This document shows, piece by piece, positions 21,701 through 31,414 of a stretch of 64,000 nt of DNA. Positions within the stretch are counted from its first letter, which is position 1; every line of letters begins with the position of its first letter. The translations under genes were made by a program, and so were the position numbers. The notes under the pieces were generated by a model. That model worked only from the letters and a program-made list of their open reading frames with translations, made no database searches and had not been told where the DNA came from. Source of the DNA: Diabrotica undecimpunctata (Eukaryota; Arthropoda; Insecta; Coleoptera; Chrysomelidae); contig NC_092807.1 of assembly GCF_040954645.1 (NCBI RefSeq), forward strand, positions 26,708,309-26,772,308, read 5' to 3'.

Positions 21701-22194
21701 CTCATCTGGAGGTGCTTGGTAATGTTTGTGGTAATTTGGTGTATAGTTTTGTTGATTTTCTTTTGGTTGTATTTGTTGGGCAGTGTATACTTGTGGGTAT
21801 TGTGTACTTGGTAGTGGTATTTGTCGTATTGCTTGCGGTGCATGCTTAATTAATTTGTCATGTCTATACGTATTGAGTGTTCTGGTCGATCCAATTTATT
21901 TGACTACCTTGCGGCATGTGCATGTTAAAGGATTTAAAACCACTTGCCATTTTCTGTTTGTTGTTTATATGGATATACAGAAATCTAATTAGCGTGTTGA
22001 TTAAAATTAATTACCATAGCTTGCTAATGCGTTTACACTTATAAACAAGGCGAAAAGCTCGGGTTCGTTCGAAAGAATATTCCCATGAAATTTTATTGCA
22101 TGTTCACTTTCATGAGGTACCTTATAATAAGGTTGAAGAGGTCGCATAGGTAAAAAGAATTTTTTTTAAACATTTTTGTAACAATAAATGTTTA
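21701..22194. other. No recognised feature
   Basis: Between the ORF1 remnant and the next LINE fragment. Part of 21,700-21,990 may be the decayed N-terminal end of the ORF1, but I cannot support a frame. Confidence 0.35.
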
Positions 22195-22970
22195 AAAATA
22201 TTATTTTTAAATTTATCAAGGATGATGAAATTGAACCGGAAATGATAAAATATGATAATCAGCGGCAAAGGAGATAAGGAAGATAATCAAATAAAGATAA
22301 AATGTAAAAACTCAGAATTAGAAATAGTAACAACTTACTAATACCTGGGAAGTATAATAACTAATGACGGAAAATAGACTGGGAAATAACAAATAGAGCA
22401 AAAAAATCAAACAAGTTATATTATGCATTAGCCCCAATAATGAAAAAAGAGAACTTGTACGAGAAACAAGAATAAAAATATATAACACAATAGTGATACC
22501 GACTGTGCTCTTTGCGAGTAAAAACTGGACAATTCTGGAAAAACCTTAGAGCAGGATAAACGCAATGGAGATGAGACATCTAAGAAGGATAGTTGGAAAG
22601 ACAAAATGGGATAGATTAAGCAACGAGACTATTAGGAGAATGGACAACCATGAATCGGTAATGAACAAAATAGCAAAAAGACAAATGAACTGATATGGGC
22701 ATCTGATGAGGATGCAATTCAATAGAATAACAAGAAAAATTTATGAAGCAAAAAACATCGGAAAAAGAAACAGAGTTAGACCAAGAAAAAAAATGGATAC
22801 AGCAAGTAGTAGAGGCGGGAAAACTTAAACAAAAATCCCTCAAGGAATTAAAAATAATGGCAGGAAATAGAAAAGAATGGAAGAGGTGGGTAAATGAAAA
22901 TTAAAATAGCTAGCCCAAATCCTACACCCTGATAGGGTAAAAGGAAGGGGATAAAGAAAGAAAGAAATGC
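22195..22970 (+). pseudogene. RTE-like LINE 3' fragment, thumb and C-terminal region
   Basis: Plus strand in shifting frames: LGSIITNDGKIDWEI (near 22,350), KSNKLYYALAPIMKKE, INAMEMRHLRRIVGKTKWDR (near 22,560), MNWYGHLMRMQF (near 22,690) and QQVVEAGKLKQKSLKELKIM (to about 22,860), ending at a stop near 22,903. The motif order matches the C-terminal third of RTE-type proteins. Stops interrupt several points. A short (GAAA)n-like tail follows at about 22,953-22,970, as expected for a simple-repeat LINE tail. Confidence 0.75.
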
Positions 22971-23039
22971 ATCAAGGACCTAAATTTAAGTTCAAATCTT
23001 GTTCCATAATTTTCCAATAAGTATTTTGGGCTTACTTAC

Positions 23040-23225
23040 TCTTAAAACATTGTTTTTTAGTCGTTAATGAAGTCCTTATGACAGGACGGGCGCTCGGGCT
23101 GCGGTGTTTGTAGGTATAAAAGAGAGAAACAAGGTCTTTTGCTGGTTTAAATTCCTATTTTACAAATGAGCTCCCGCCCTGCCATACGCGGCTCATTAAC
23201 AATTAAAAACATTGTTTTAAAATAA
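23040..23225. repeat. MITE-like element with imperfect ~50 bp inverted ends
   Basis: The left end (TTAAAACATTGTTTTTTAGTC onward) and the complement of the right end (TTTTAAAACAATGTTTTTAA onward) match through GTTAATGA and a GC-rich block (CAGGACGGGCGCTC against CAGGGCGGGAGCTC). The interior is about 80 bp. No target duplication was identified with confidence. It could be a DNA-transposon MITE. Confidence 0.5.
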
Positions 23226-24599
23226 AATAATCAAAGAATTTTAATCGAGAGATAATAGAAGAAGTCTTGAGCTTGAATTTAGGCACTTGATTATTTTAAA
23301 AATAATATTTTTTACTTCTGATTTTGAGAAGATCAACGATCAACTTTAGAGAAAACTTACAACAGATCTTTTTTGTTCATAATAATCTAAAAACCTAAGA
23401 AAAATGAATTTTATGAACCGCGCATGGCAATAGCAAAGCATGGGTCATTTGTACTATCAAAATTCTGCCCCACTAACCTACAAGGGCGTATCTCAAGGAA
23501 AGACTTTAGGGAAAGAGTTTTTTAGTAAATCTAGAAACCTCACTCGCTTCCCCCCTTTCATTTACATTTTTAAAAGTGATTATAATCAAGTTCAGATGTA
23601 TATTTTATAATTATATTGTCAAAGTTTAAAAATTATTTGTAGTTATTTATTTTTATGAGATACGTCTATTTGGCTAAGGAGCAGCCTTAAAAGTAATAGA
23701 CTTATCTCAAAAATGTAAGACTATCTTTCTTAAATATTTTCTTAAAAAATACGTGTACTAATTCGAAATTAATTTAAATTTTTGTTATTGTAGTTTTATA
23801 AAATAATGCTCCTAATTACATTGAAGCATTTGCAAATTCCTTGGTATATATTGAAATCCCCTCGTATTTGCTAAAATACCAAAGAATATTTTTTGTGTAT
23901 TTTATTTCCTATTCGTACGTATTAAAACGTATTAAACACCGAATTCTTTCAATTCATCTTAGTGTCACCGAGGTGGAAAATAAACCATTTTAGAGTTTGT
24001 TTGTTGTTTCACAGATGGTTATTTCCTCGGTATTCTTTAATCGTTAAGCCGCTCGATACTGCGTTTTAAATAAATATTCCTGTTTAGTGTTTTGTTCATA
24101 CCAAGTTAAGCGAAGGATTTTTGAGAATTTACTCACTCTTGCTGAGGCCTTGTCAGCGTTGACAGGTGTTTCTAGCGTTTGTCCAAATTTTTCGTCAAAT
24201 TTGTATTGTTTCCTCGTCCTTCGTCCTTTTTTTATGGGAAAATGTGTAGCAGTGTAAAGTATAGAAGTGAAGATAGACATTTTTTTAATAATATTAATTG
24301 CTTTCATCATTTAAAAATAAGAAGTTTTTTGTTTGCAATAATTTATTTCTGTCACAGTTTATAGCCCAATAACAATAGTAAGTGTTTCTCTTTGTTAGTT
24401 TTGTATTTACTTTTGTGACTATGAATATAGTATTTTTGTATTGTCTATTTTTAAGTATTTTTGTATTCTCTATTTTTGTAACTGTTTGTGGTGAGACAAC
24501 AATTAATATTTAATTTTTTTTCTAAACCATTTTGTTTATTTCTTTAAACCATTTTTTTATTTATTTGGAAAAAAATGTTTGTTACCCCTTTTTTAAGTT
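23226..24599. other. No recognised coding; small hairpin
   Basis: AT-rich. Imperfect inverted words at about 23,968-23,988 (CCGAGGTGGAAAATAAACCA) and 24,014-24,030 (TGGTTATTTCCTCGG) could form a hairpin near 66 nt. Nothing else recognised. Confidence 0.35.
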
Positions 24600-25095
24600 T
24601 CATTTAAAAAGATATATTTTTGCTACCTCTTTTTTTATTTGTGCCCATATTAGCTCGATTGGATTCAATTCACAATGATACGGTGGAGTTCTTAATACGG
24701 TAATGCCATGCTCACGTGTAATTTCGTCTACTGCAAATCTGATGTATGAACTCTTATGTTCGCGCACTATATCAAGTAATTTGACCTTTACCACGGATTC
24801 ACCTAAATCTATATATTTACTTCTTAACAAATTATTATATCTGCCTTTCGAGATGCAGAAGTCGGTATTTTTTTTTTATACGACTTCTGTGATAAGGTGC
24901 ATTGTCCATTATAATTACCGGACCAGGATCTACAAGAGTCAGTATAAACGAAAAACACTTTTTAAACACATGCGAATTCACATCCTCATGATAATCGCCC
25001 GTTTTGATTAAGATAAACACATTTAAACCACCTTGTAAAAATCTGAATTACTTCCAATATGCGTTATAATGAGACGTCTTCCTGTGCCCGAAGGT
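24600..25095 (-). pseudogene. IS630/Tc1-like DDE transposase, C-terminal half
   Basis: Minus strand: KAPSGTGRRLIITHIGSNSD begins at the duplicated bases near 25,095, then GGLNVFI, DYHEDVNSHVF and PGPVIIMDNAPYHRSRIKKK (second catalytic D near 24,920). After a frameshift at about 24,835, SSYIRFAVDEITREHGI and TPPYHCELNPIELIWAQIKK (third catalytic E near 24,650) run to the stop at 24,600. The protein would cut and paste a TA-flanked transposon. It is split by a GC-rich insertion at 25,096-25,712; the N-terminal half is at 25,713-26,395. Two stops or shifts make it inactive. Confidence 0.85.
25083..25095. repeat. 13 bp target-site duplication, left copy
   Basis: TGTGCCCGAAGGT, identical to 25,713-25,725; it encodes part of the transposase APSGT motif on the minus strand. 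Confidence 0.88.
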
Positions 25096-25712
25096 CTGCG
25101 TTCGGCTCGCGGAGATAAGCATACGGCTCAGGCGAGAAGGCCCTGTCTGTCGTAAGAGGCGACTAATGGGTAGGAATCAAGAGGTGAAGAGCCGTCGCTT
25201 GAGGTGTCGGGTTTGTAGAAACGCACTTGGACATTTAGGCGTCACGGTCGCCGGTCTACACTTCTAATGTCCGAGACGAGACTCTTGGGGACCACTCTAC
25301 TCTCATTCCAATAGAACCAGGCGAGGTTGAACATGCTAGGCCCGTACACACCTCTTTTGGCCTTACACCACCAATAGGGGCGTCGGTGTCCCGGCACGTA
25401 CCCGCCTGGAGATTTAAGAGTGGTAGAGGAGAGATCCTCGGCGGCGACCTATCTACGTGCGAGGTGGAAATTCCTCTGCCTGCGTGACCTGTCTGCCTGT
25501 GGGAGGGGATAACGGATAGGTGAGGTAATCGCAACACAGGTACTACGGAGGAGGTGGAGCCCCACGACACGTGCCTTGTGTAGGTGATGTACCACCTTCA
25601 TTTTGGTGTCGGACTCGTAAGGGCCGTGGTATCGTTACAGGTCGTATGCCGAAAGGTTAGAAAGACCTAGGTCCTGCCAAGTTTAATATTTGGAGGGCAC
25701 AACGCTTTGCAA
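25096..25712. mobile_element. GC-rich 617 bp insertion of unknown type
   Basis: A sharply bounded segment, much richer in GC than its surroundings (over half G+C by eye), lies inside the transposase and is flanked by a perfect 13 bp duplication. It therefore arrived by transposition or retroposition. No terminal inverted repeats and no poly(A) or simple-repeat tail are visible. The word CTGTCGTAAGAGGCGACTAA at about 25,149-25,168 includes a short hairpin (GTCG...CGAC). A 104-codon minus frame (25,256-25,570) has no recognised motif and probably reflects low stop density in GC-rich DNA. It may be a SINE or an end-only fragment of a GC-rich LINE. Confidence 0.75.
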
Positions 25713-25725
25713 TGTGCCCGAAGGT
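25713..25725. repeat. 13 bp target-site duplication, right copy
   Basis: Right copy of TGTGCCCGAAGGT, bounding the GC-rich insertion. Confidence 0.88.
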
Positions 25726-26395
25726 GCTTTTGTCAGTTGAAAGTCCCTTAATGAAAGCCAGTCGCGCACTTTTAATATTCAAGTTTTGCCATACTTTGGA
25801 TTTCGTATGACCCTCATTCAACCACGTTTTGTCCTCCGTATAATAAATTGTTTACCAAGTCGTCTAAAATCACGAATTTTTTGCAAATATTTTCTCCACC
25901 ATATCACTAATTCGCCATATCACTAATTCGTCTCTCTCGCTCAACAAACTTTTCCGATTTCTCTTCACGTACCGAAAGGCCATTTCATGTTAAATTCTTT
26001 GTAATATTCTCATGGATATTTTATTTAAAGTATCATCTGCGTCCCTATTAACTTCTCATTGAATAGCCTTTAACGTGGGCAGTTCGTTCCTAAAATAAAA
26101 TGCATGAACTTTTCTTCGGATTATACTTTTCGTACTATCGTCCAATACAATTTTTACATGTCCTTTATGGATTGGTTTTTGAATAGGTTAGTTACCTTGA
26201 ATTATTCGGAAAACCGTACGTGCCGACACTTCCGTTAAATCTCCACACAATGCCGCGACGTCCTCTATAAGCATATCTTGATATCTTCTACGCAATCCCT
26301 CATAAACCGATTTTCTAATTTGCTTTTCTCTCACAGATAACCTTTTTTTTTATTTTTTTTTATTAACAGATGTACTACACTTTGGTTTTAATGCC
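25713..26395 (-). pseudogene. IS630/Tc1-like DDE transposase, N-terminal half
   Basis: The likely start is ATG at 26,395 (MALKPKCSTSVNKKK), followed by a stop in an A-rich run, then a helix-turn-helix region (RLSVREKQIRKSVYEGLRRR, VSARTVFRIIQG). Next come IRRKVHAFYFRNELPTLKAI, FRYVKRNRKSLLSERDELVI and YYTEDKTWLNEGHTKSK (near 25,850), where the first catalytic aspartate sits in an altered TEDK context suggestive of a 3-base insertion. It continues on the other side of the GC-rich insert. Multiple stops are present. Terminal inverted repeats were not found. Confidence 0.8.
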
Positions 26396-26896
26396 ATGAT
26401 GTTACTCGACGGTACTCTTATGAAATACTACCAGTCACCTGATTTTATTAGTTATTTGTGGGTGAATTTTCACAATGTTGCCGTAGTGCCTTAAGAATAT
26501 TACTTTCGAAAAGAAATAACCGTGTCCGCCTGTCTCTCTATTTGGCACTCAGGGTATACCTCGATGGCACGTATAAGCTGAAAGCGGTACTAAATAATAA
26601 ATTTCGCAACAAGGCGAGTGTACCTTCTCTAGTTCGGACTTCCAACAGATATAACCGGCAAAAATTATAATTGGGAAGTGGATTTGTGTGCTAATAAAGA
26701 AATAAATATATAGTCGCTTACCACCGATTATTAACGAACTACAAAATGTCTGTCCTGACAATCCTATTGAATTCAGGATATAGCTTATTTATTTTATACG
26801 TTACAGTCTCTAGACGAATGCATTACGTGTTACTTATTTAGCTTATTAGTTAGTTGTCGATAGGAGAGGTTGTAGTGTGTCTTATCAGTTCCCAAT
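26396..26896. other. No recognised feature
   Basis: Upstream flank of two divergently placed transposase pseudogenes. It might contain their transposon ends, but I could not pair any inverted repeats. Confidence 0.3.
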
Positions 26897-28624
26897 ATGT
26901 TGTATGAAAACGAGCAGAAGCGATTGCAAAAGCTAGTGGAAGAGTTTATTTCAGACAAAGACAGTGATAACAGTGTTCGGGATAAAAATTTTGAAATAGA
27001 TAGTGATGACGAAATAAGTAGTTTTTACCAAAAGACCAAACATATAAAGTATTTTACAAAATTTACGTCCAACATCACAAAATTCAAGAACAGTAGACGA
27101 TACCATTGATGTTATGTTATTTCTCAATATCGACTGTCAGATGATGAAAGTTCTTCAGAAGACGATGACATTGCGATTGATGATAACACACGTTTAATAT
27201 GAAAGAATTTAGATGGTCAGAACTTGAAAAATATTACATTCAGTGATCAAGAAAAACTGAGTTTTTTGAGATGTATGATAAAACTCCCCTTGACTATTTT
27301 TAATTATTTATGAATAACGATATTATTGAGTAAATTGTGTAAGAAACTAATTTATAGGCACATCAGAAGTTGAATATAAGTGGTCACGGTCCACAAGCTA
27401 GAATTCATAAGTGGGTAGATACAAATAGCGAAGAAATGGATGGGATTGCTAAGATTGCCAAAGTTGTGTTCGTATTGGTTAAAAAATCCATTATACGATA
27501 GCAAACTAAAGTTTTTATGTTGCGTAATCATTTTACATTATTACTTGCCCATTCACACTTTAGTGACAATGAAAATAGTAACAAAAAACTTCGACGGTAT
27601 AAACTATCACCCCTATTAGAGAAGTTGGTATCAAATTTTCAAAGAGTGATAGTTCCGGGAGAAGTACTCTGCATTAATGAAACTGTAGCTTCGTTTAGGG
27701 GCAGACTGTCGTTTAGGCAATATATCAAAAACAAGAGACATAAGTTTGGGATAAAAATATACAAACTCTGTTTGGATGGTGGTTATACTTATGATCTACA
27801 AATTTATTGTGGTAATGATGAAACTGAAAATATGTCAGTTCTGGATAGTGTTGTATTTCGTTTAGCTAATAACTTATTAGATGTTAAACATACTATATAC
27901 ACAGACAATTTTATAAATTGGTGGGAACACAAAAAATACAAATTTGGTGGGAACCCAAAAATACAAATTTTGTGGGAACTTTAAGGTAAAACAGATAACT
28001 TAATCCGAAAGAAGTGACAGGTGCAAAATTAAAAAATGGGGAAGATTATTGGGATGGAGAGTAACACAGGTGCAGTAGTTACTAAGTGGAAGGACAAACG
28101 TGAAGTACTTATGCTGAGTACAAAGCATACTGCTAAAATGGTAGAAAGGAAGAGTTGAAAAGCCAGTTTCTGTTGTCGACTACAATAAGAGCAAAGGATT
28201 TATAGATATATCCGACCAACTAAAGTCTTACTCTACAGCATTATCAAAATCAGTCAAATGGTATCGGAAAATAACAATCGAACTCCTTTTAGGGTCAGCT
28301 ATTGTCAGCGCCTATATAATTTACTAAAAAGTAACCGACAATATCATGTCCATCACATCTTTCAAGGAAGCGTTGGTTTATCAACTGATAGATTTCTCTA
28401 GAATAACTAACACAAAGCAACAGATGCCACATGCTCGTGAAGGTCACCATATACAGAAAATGCAAGGTTCGGCCAGAAGAAGATGTGTCACAGGTTACGC
28501 AAAAAATTCAGCAGATAATGGTAGAAAATTTGCACAGACTAAAACTTCCTTTTCTCGTTTCAGGTGCATTCAGTGCAATAAATTCTATTATATCACGTGC
28601 TTTTACGAGGTTCATGCAGCCTGA
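26897..28624 (+). pseudogene. piggyBac-like transposase, decayed
   Basis: Starts at ATG 26,897 with an acidic N-terminal region, broken by stops. It continues with HFSDNENSNKKLRRYKLSPL (near 27,550), PGEVLCINETVASFRGRLSF then RQYIKNKRHKFGIKIYKLC, MSVLDSVVFRLANNLL and HTIYTDNFINWW (to 27,920). After a gap come KPVSVVDYNKSKGFIDISDQ (near 28,160-28,215), VKWYRKITIELLLGSAI and a C-terminal cysteine-rich zinc region, RCIQCNKFYYITCFYEVH (28,562-28,617). The family uses a DDD triad. The first aspartate position reads CINET, an N where D is expected, while DNF and SDQ keep theirs. Frame breaks plus that change make it inactive. Confidence 0.85.
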
Positions 28625-28872
28625 AATACACTAAGGGTATGAGATACGGTGCTTTTCGTGGCGTCAGAAAATTCAATGTATGAGATGCACACTTGCTTCT
28701 CGTGGCGTTTAACGTGTTAATAAACGCGACAAATTCAAATATAAATGAATTAATTTTAAAATAGTTTAAAATGTCGTGCTAGGACAAAACAATAAATCAA
28801 AAATATTAATTGACTAATTGTTGTTGTTTTTTTGGGTTTATATAAATGCGGACACTAAATCTATTCGCCAAA

Positions 28873-28887
28873 ATTGACTAATTAACA
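28873..28887. repeat. 15 bp target-site duplication, left (PLE-C)
   Basis: ATTGACTAATTAACA, identical to 30,505-30,519. Confidence 0.88.
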
Positions 28888-28950
28888 TGTAACAATAAAA
28901 CACTGAAAACTTTGTTTTCAAAACTTCCACAAAATTTATTTTAAATTCTT

Positions 28951-28991
28951 ATCACTACAGCGGTTTCGGCTGATTGCCTTTCTCAAGTGAT
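28951..28991 (-). ncRNA. Hammerhead-like ribozyme, PLE-C left arm
   Basis: Mirror of 30,360-30,400. Here stem III reads ACCGCUGU rather than ACAGCUGU, so it keeps only the outer pairs. Confidence 0.6.
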
Positions 28992-29024
28992 CTGTTTTTG
29001 GCATGGGTTTACACTTTATAGTCT

Positions 29025-29612
29025 TTAATGAAATAGGTTGAGGAGGGGAGAACTGTTTGTCTCAAGCTGGTCATTCAGAATTATATCTGTGTTTTTTAAT
29101 TTGTTGATTTCCATAGATTCTAACAAAGATAGCTTAAGGCCTTTATTTTGAATGTGTAGAATTTTAAATTCTTCATTAAAAGAATGATTATGATCTAGAA
29201 GGTGAAGTGCGTATGTAGAATCCGTTTTTCTATTATTGAAAGCCCTTTTATGTTCTGCTATTCGTTTATTAAAATTTCTACCTGTTTGACCAATGTAAGT
29301 TTTTGGGCAATCGCCACATTTAAGTTTGTACACACCACTGTGTAAGTGTTTTTTATGTTGGCTCTTATTGTTTTTAATATATTTGCCTAAGTTGTTATTT
29401 GTTCTGAAAGCTGGTGTTATTCCTTTCTTTTTTATGTGTTTGGCTATTTTTGTTGATATTTTGCCTGTATATGTAATCGAGCAGAAGGTACTGGGTTTTT
29501 TCTCTGGTGGTGGAAATACTAAGTTCAGGGCTTTCTTGTGTAGTTTTTGATTTAACATTTTATTAATTGTTTGTTCGTTGTATCCATTGTTTACTGCTAT
29601 AAACCTACCCAT
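29025..29612 (-). pseudogene. PLE-C minus copy, GIY-YIG endonuclease
   Basis: Begins at about 29,612 with AVNNGYNEQTINKMLNQKL and is open to the stop at 29,025. It contains the linker (LNLVFPPPEKKPSTFCSITY), the GIY-YIG core GVYKLKCGDCPKTYIGQTGR, then NKRIAEHKRAF, LHLLDHNHSFNEEFKILH and LLESMEINKL. It is near-identical to the plus copy, with a few substitutions (DHNHSF against DHNYSF; LKNTD against LKITD). The first codons of the nominal 201-codon frame belong to the opposite copy. Confidence 0.88.
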
Positions 29613-30326
29613 ACTGACACGACTATTCACAATTCATCATCCCATCCCACACAACATAAACTGGCAGCCTATCATAGTATGTTACATAGATTAACAGCAA
29701 TTCCTATGTCAAAATACAATTTTGAGACAGAATTAAATATCATTAAGCAAATAGCAGTAAACAATGGATACAACGAACAAACAATTAATAAAATGTTAAA
29801 TCAAAAACTACACAAGAAAGCCCTGAACTTAGTATTTCCACCACCAGAGAAAAAACCCAGTACCTTCTGCTCGATTACATATACAGGCAAAATATCAACA
29901 AAAATAGCCAAACACATAAAAAAGAAAGGAATAACACCAGCTTTCAGAACAAATAACAACCTAGGCAAATATATTAAAAACAATAAGAGCCAACATAAAA
30001 AACACTTACACAGTGGTGTGTACAAACTTAAATGTGGCGACTGCCCAAAAACTTACATTGGTCAAACAGGTAGAAATTTTAATAAACGAATAGCAGAACA
30101 TAAAAGGGCTTTCAATAATAGAAAAACAGATTCTACATACGCACTTCACCTTCTAGATCATAATTATTCTTTTAATGAAGAATTTAAAATTCTACACATT
30201 CAAAATAAAGGCCTTAAGCTATCTTTATTAGAATCTATGGAAATCAACAAATTAAAAATCACAGATATAATTCTGAATGACCAGCTTGAGACAAACAGTT
30301 CTCCCCTCCTCAACCTATTTCATTAG
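29606..30326 (+). pseudogene. PLE-C plus copy, RT C-terminus and GIY-YIG endonuclease
   Basis: Reads from YKPTHTDTTIHNSSSHPTQH, the end of a PLE RT, through the linker and GVYKLKCGDCPKTYIGQTGR (GIY-YIG core near 30,020-30,075) to the stop at 30,324-30,326, uninterrupted. The CxxC before YIGQT is typical of PLE endonucleases. The RT palm is missing, so it is not autonomous. The open frame starts a little before the junction (29,571), within the other copy. Confidence 0.9.
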
Positions 30327-30359
30327 AGACTATAAAGTGTAAACCCATGCCAAAAACAG

Positions 30360-30400
30360 ATCACTTGAGAAAGGCAATCAGCCGAAACAGCTGTAGTGAT
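30360..30400 (+). ncRNA. Hammerhead-like ribozyme, PLE-C right arm
   Basis: Stem I is AUCAC/GUGAU (30,360-30,364 and 30,396-30,400). The core UUGAGAA is 30,365-30,371. After one extra A, stem II is GGC/GCC with loop AAUCA. GAAA is 30,384-30,387, stem III is the palindrome ACAGCUGU (30,387-30,394), and A30395 is the cleavage-site base. U3 and A8 replace C3 and G8. Confidence 0.65.
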
Positions 30401-30504
30401 AAGAATTTAAAATAAATTTTGTGGAAGTTTTGAAAACAAAGTTTTCATTGTTTTATTGTTACATAAAATGAATTTCCATCAAGTAACGGTCGAATCCATC
30501 AATT

Positions 30505-30519
30505 ATTGACTAATTAACA
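30505..30519. repeat. 15 bp target-site duplication, right (PLE-C)
   Basis: Second copy of ATTGACTAATTAACA, marking the right boundary. Confidence 0.88.
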
Positions 30520-31414
30520 AATATCTACATTTATAAAATGTAGGTATTGTTCAAACCCGCCGCTAATAACCATTAGCAAAAATCCATATAGAAATATTAA
30601 AAGATAACCAAAAACTTTATAACTATAGATGTTTTACACTATATGCAAAACTGGTATTATGGCTCAAGAATTACTATTTTCCAATTTTATCATAATACTT
30701 AAAGAACTATTCCAATCACGGCACAATCTCGTTAATATACCATTTACTGAAAATATTTCTTATAATCATTCACAACCACATTTACTGGAAACTTAAACTT
30801 GATAGTAGTGATTCACAGATGCGATTCCGAAAAGGGTTAGACATTTGGGAGTTAGCAGGTGCTTTAAACGTACTCACAAAAGATATTCGGATATTAATCA
30901 AGAGATATACTTTTGTTTCATACACTTTGAACAAGTTTTGGACAGGGTCAAAACGATTTACATAATAATACTCTTTAGAGTACAGATGTAGGAATAATTA
31001 TAAATTTATATTAGAATTCAAAGCCACAATATTAAAATAGAAGGTCAAATTCAGACACAATAAGGATAGAACGGATATTGATACAGTGTGTCCGTAAAGT
31101 ATGGAATAAATTCGATATTTCCTAAATGAAAAGCCTTTTTAAAAAAATCTAAAACACGTCTAAGTTTAATGTTCTACATTCTACAACGAAATTTCATTAT
31201 AAAAGATGATACACATTAAGGTGATGACGCCATCGGCTGTTTTATTTTTGTAATGTAACACCCTATATTTTATGACATTTTTATATTGATAAAAATGAGC
31301 TGATGATAAAAAAGACAATACTCGGAGTCTAATGGATATTATTTCAAAGATATGTGCTTAGAAAATAAATTATTTATTATAAATTGCAAAAAAGTAGCCT
31401 ACTACTAGTTTTTA
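30520..31414. other. No recognised feature
   Basis: AT-rich. The word GTGTGTCCGTAAAGTATGGA near 31,087 resembles transposon-end style sequence, but no inverted partner was found. Confidence 0.3.

Larger units (their letters stand above)
28888..30504. mobile_element. Penelope-like element family C, head-to-head dimer
   Basis: Inverted copies meet near 29,605: minus 28,888-29,605, plus 29,606-30,504. The arms are near-identical over about 715 bp. The right end has about 40 extra bases (30,465-30,504). A 15 bp duplication, ATTGACTAATTAACA, flanks it. Each arm carries a GIY-YIG open frame and an outward hammerhead. The plus copy starts slightly further upstream (at the YKPTHTD end of the RT). 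Unlike families A and B it is not in a TA tract. Confidence 0.9.

Noticed and set aside
24044..24310. 88-codon minus frame left of the IS630-type transposase
   Set aside because: No motif, no splice context and no conservation evidence; probably chance.
25256..25570. 104-codon minus frame in the GC-rich insert
   Set aside because: No domain or codon pattern recognised; long frames are expected in GC-rich DNA.
29326..29550. Hydrophobic 74-codon frames antisense to PLE-C (also 29,801-30,025)
   Set aside because: Antisense shadows of the GIY-YIG coding sequence.
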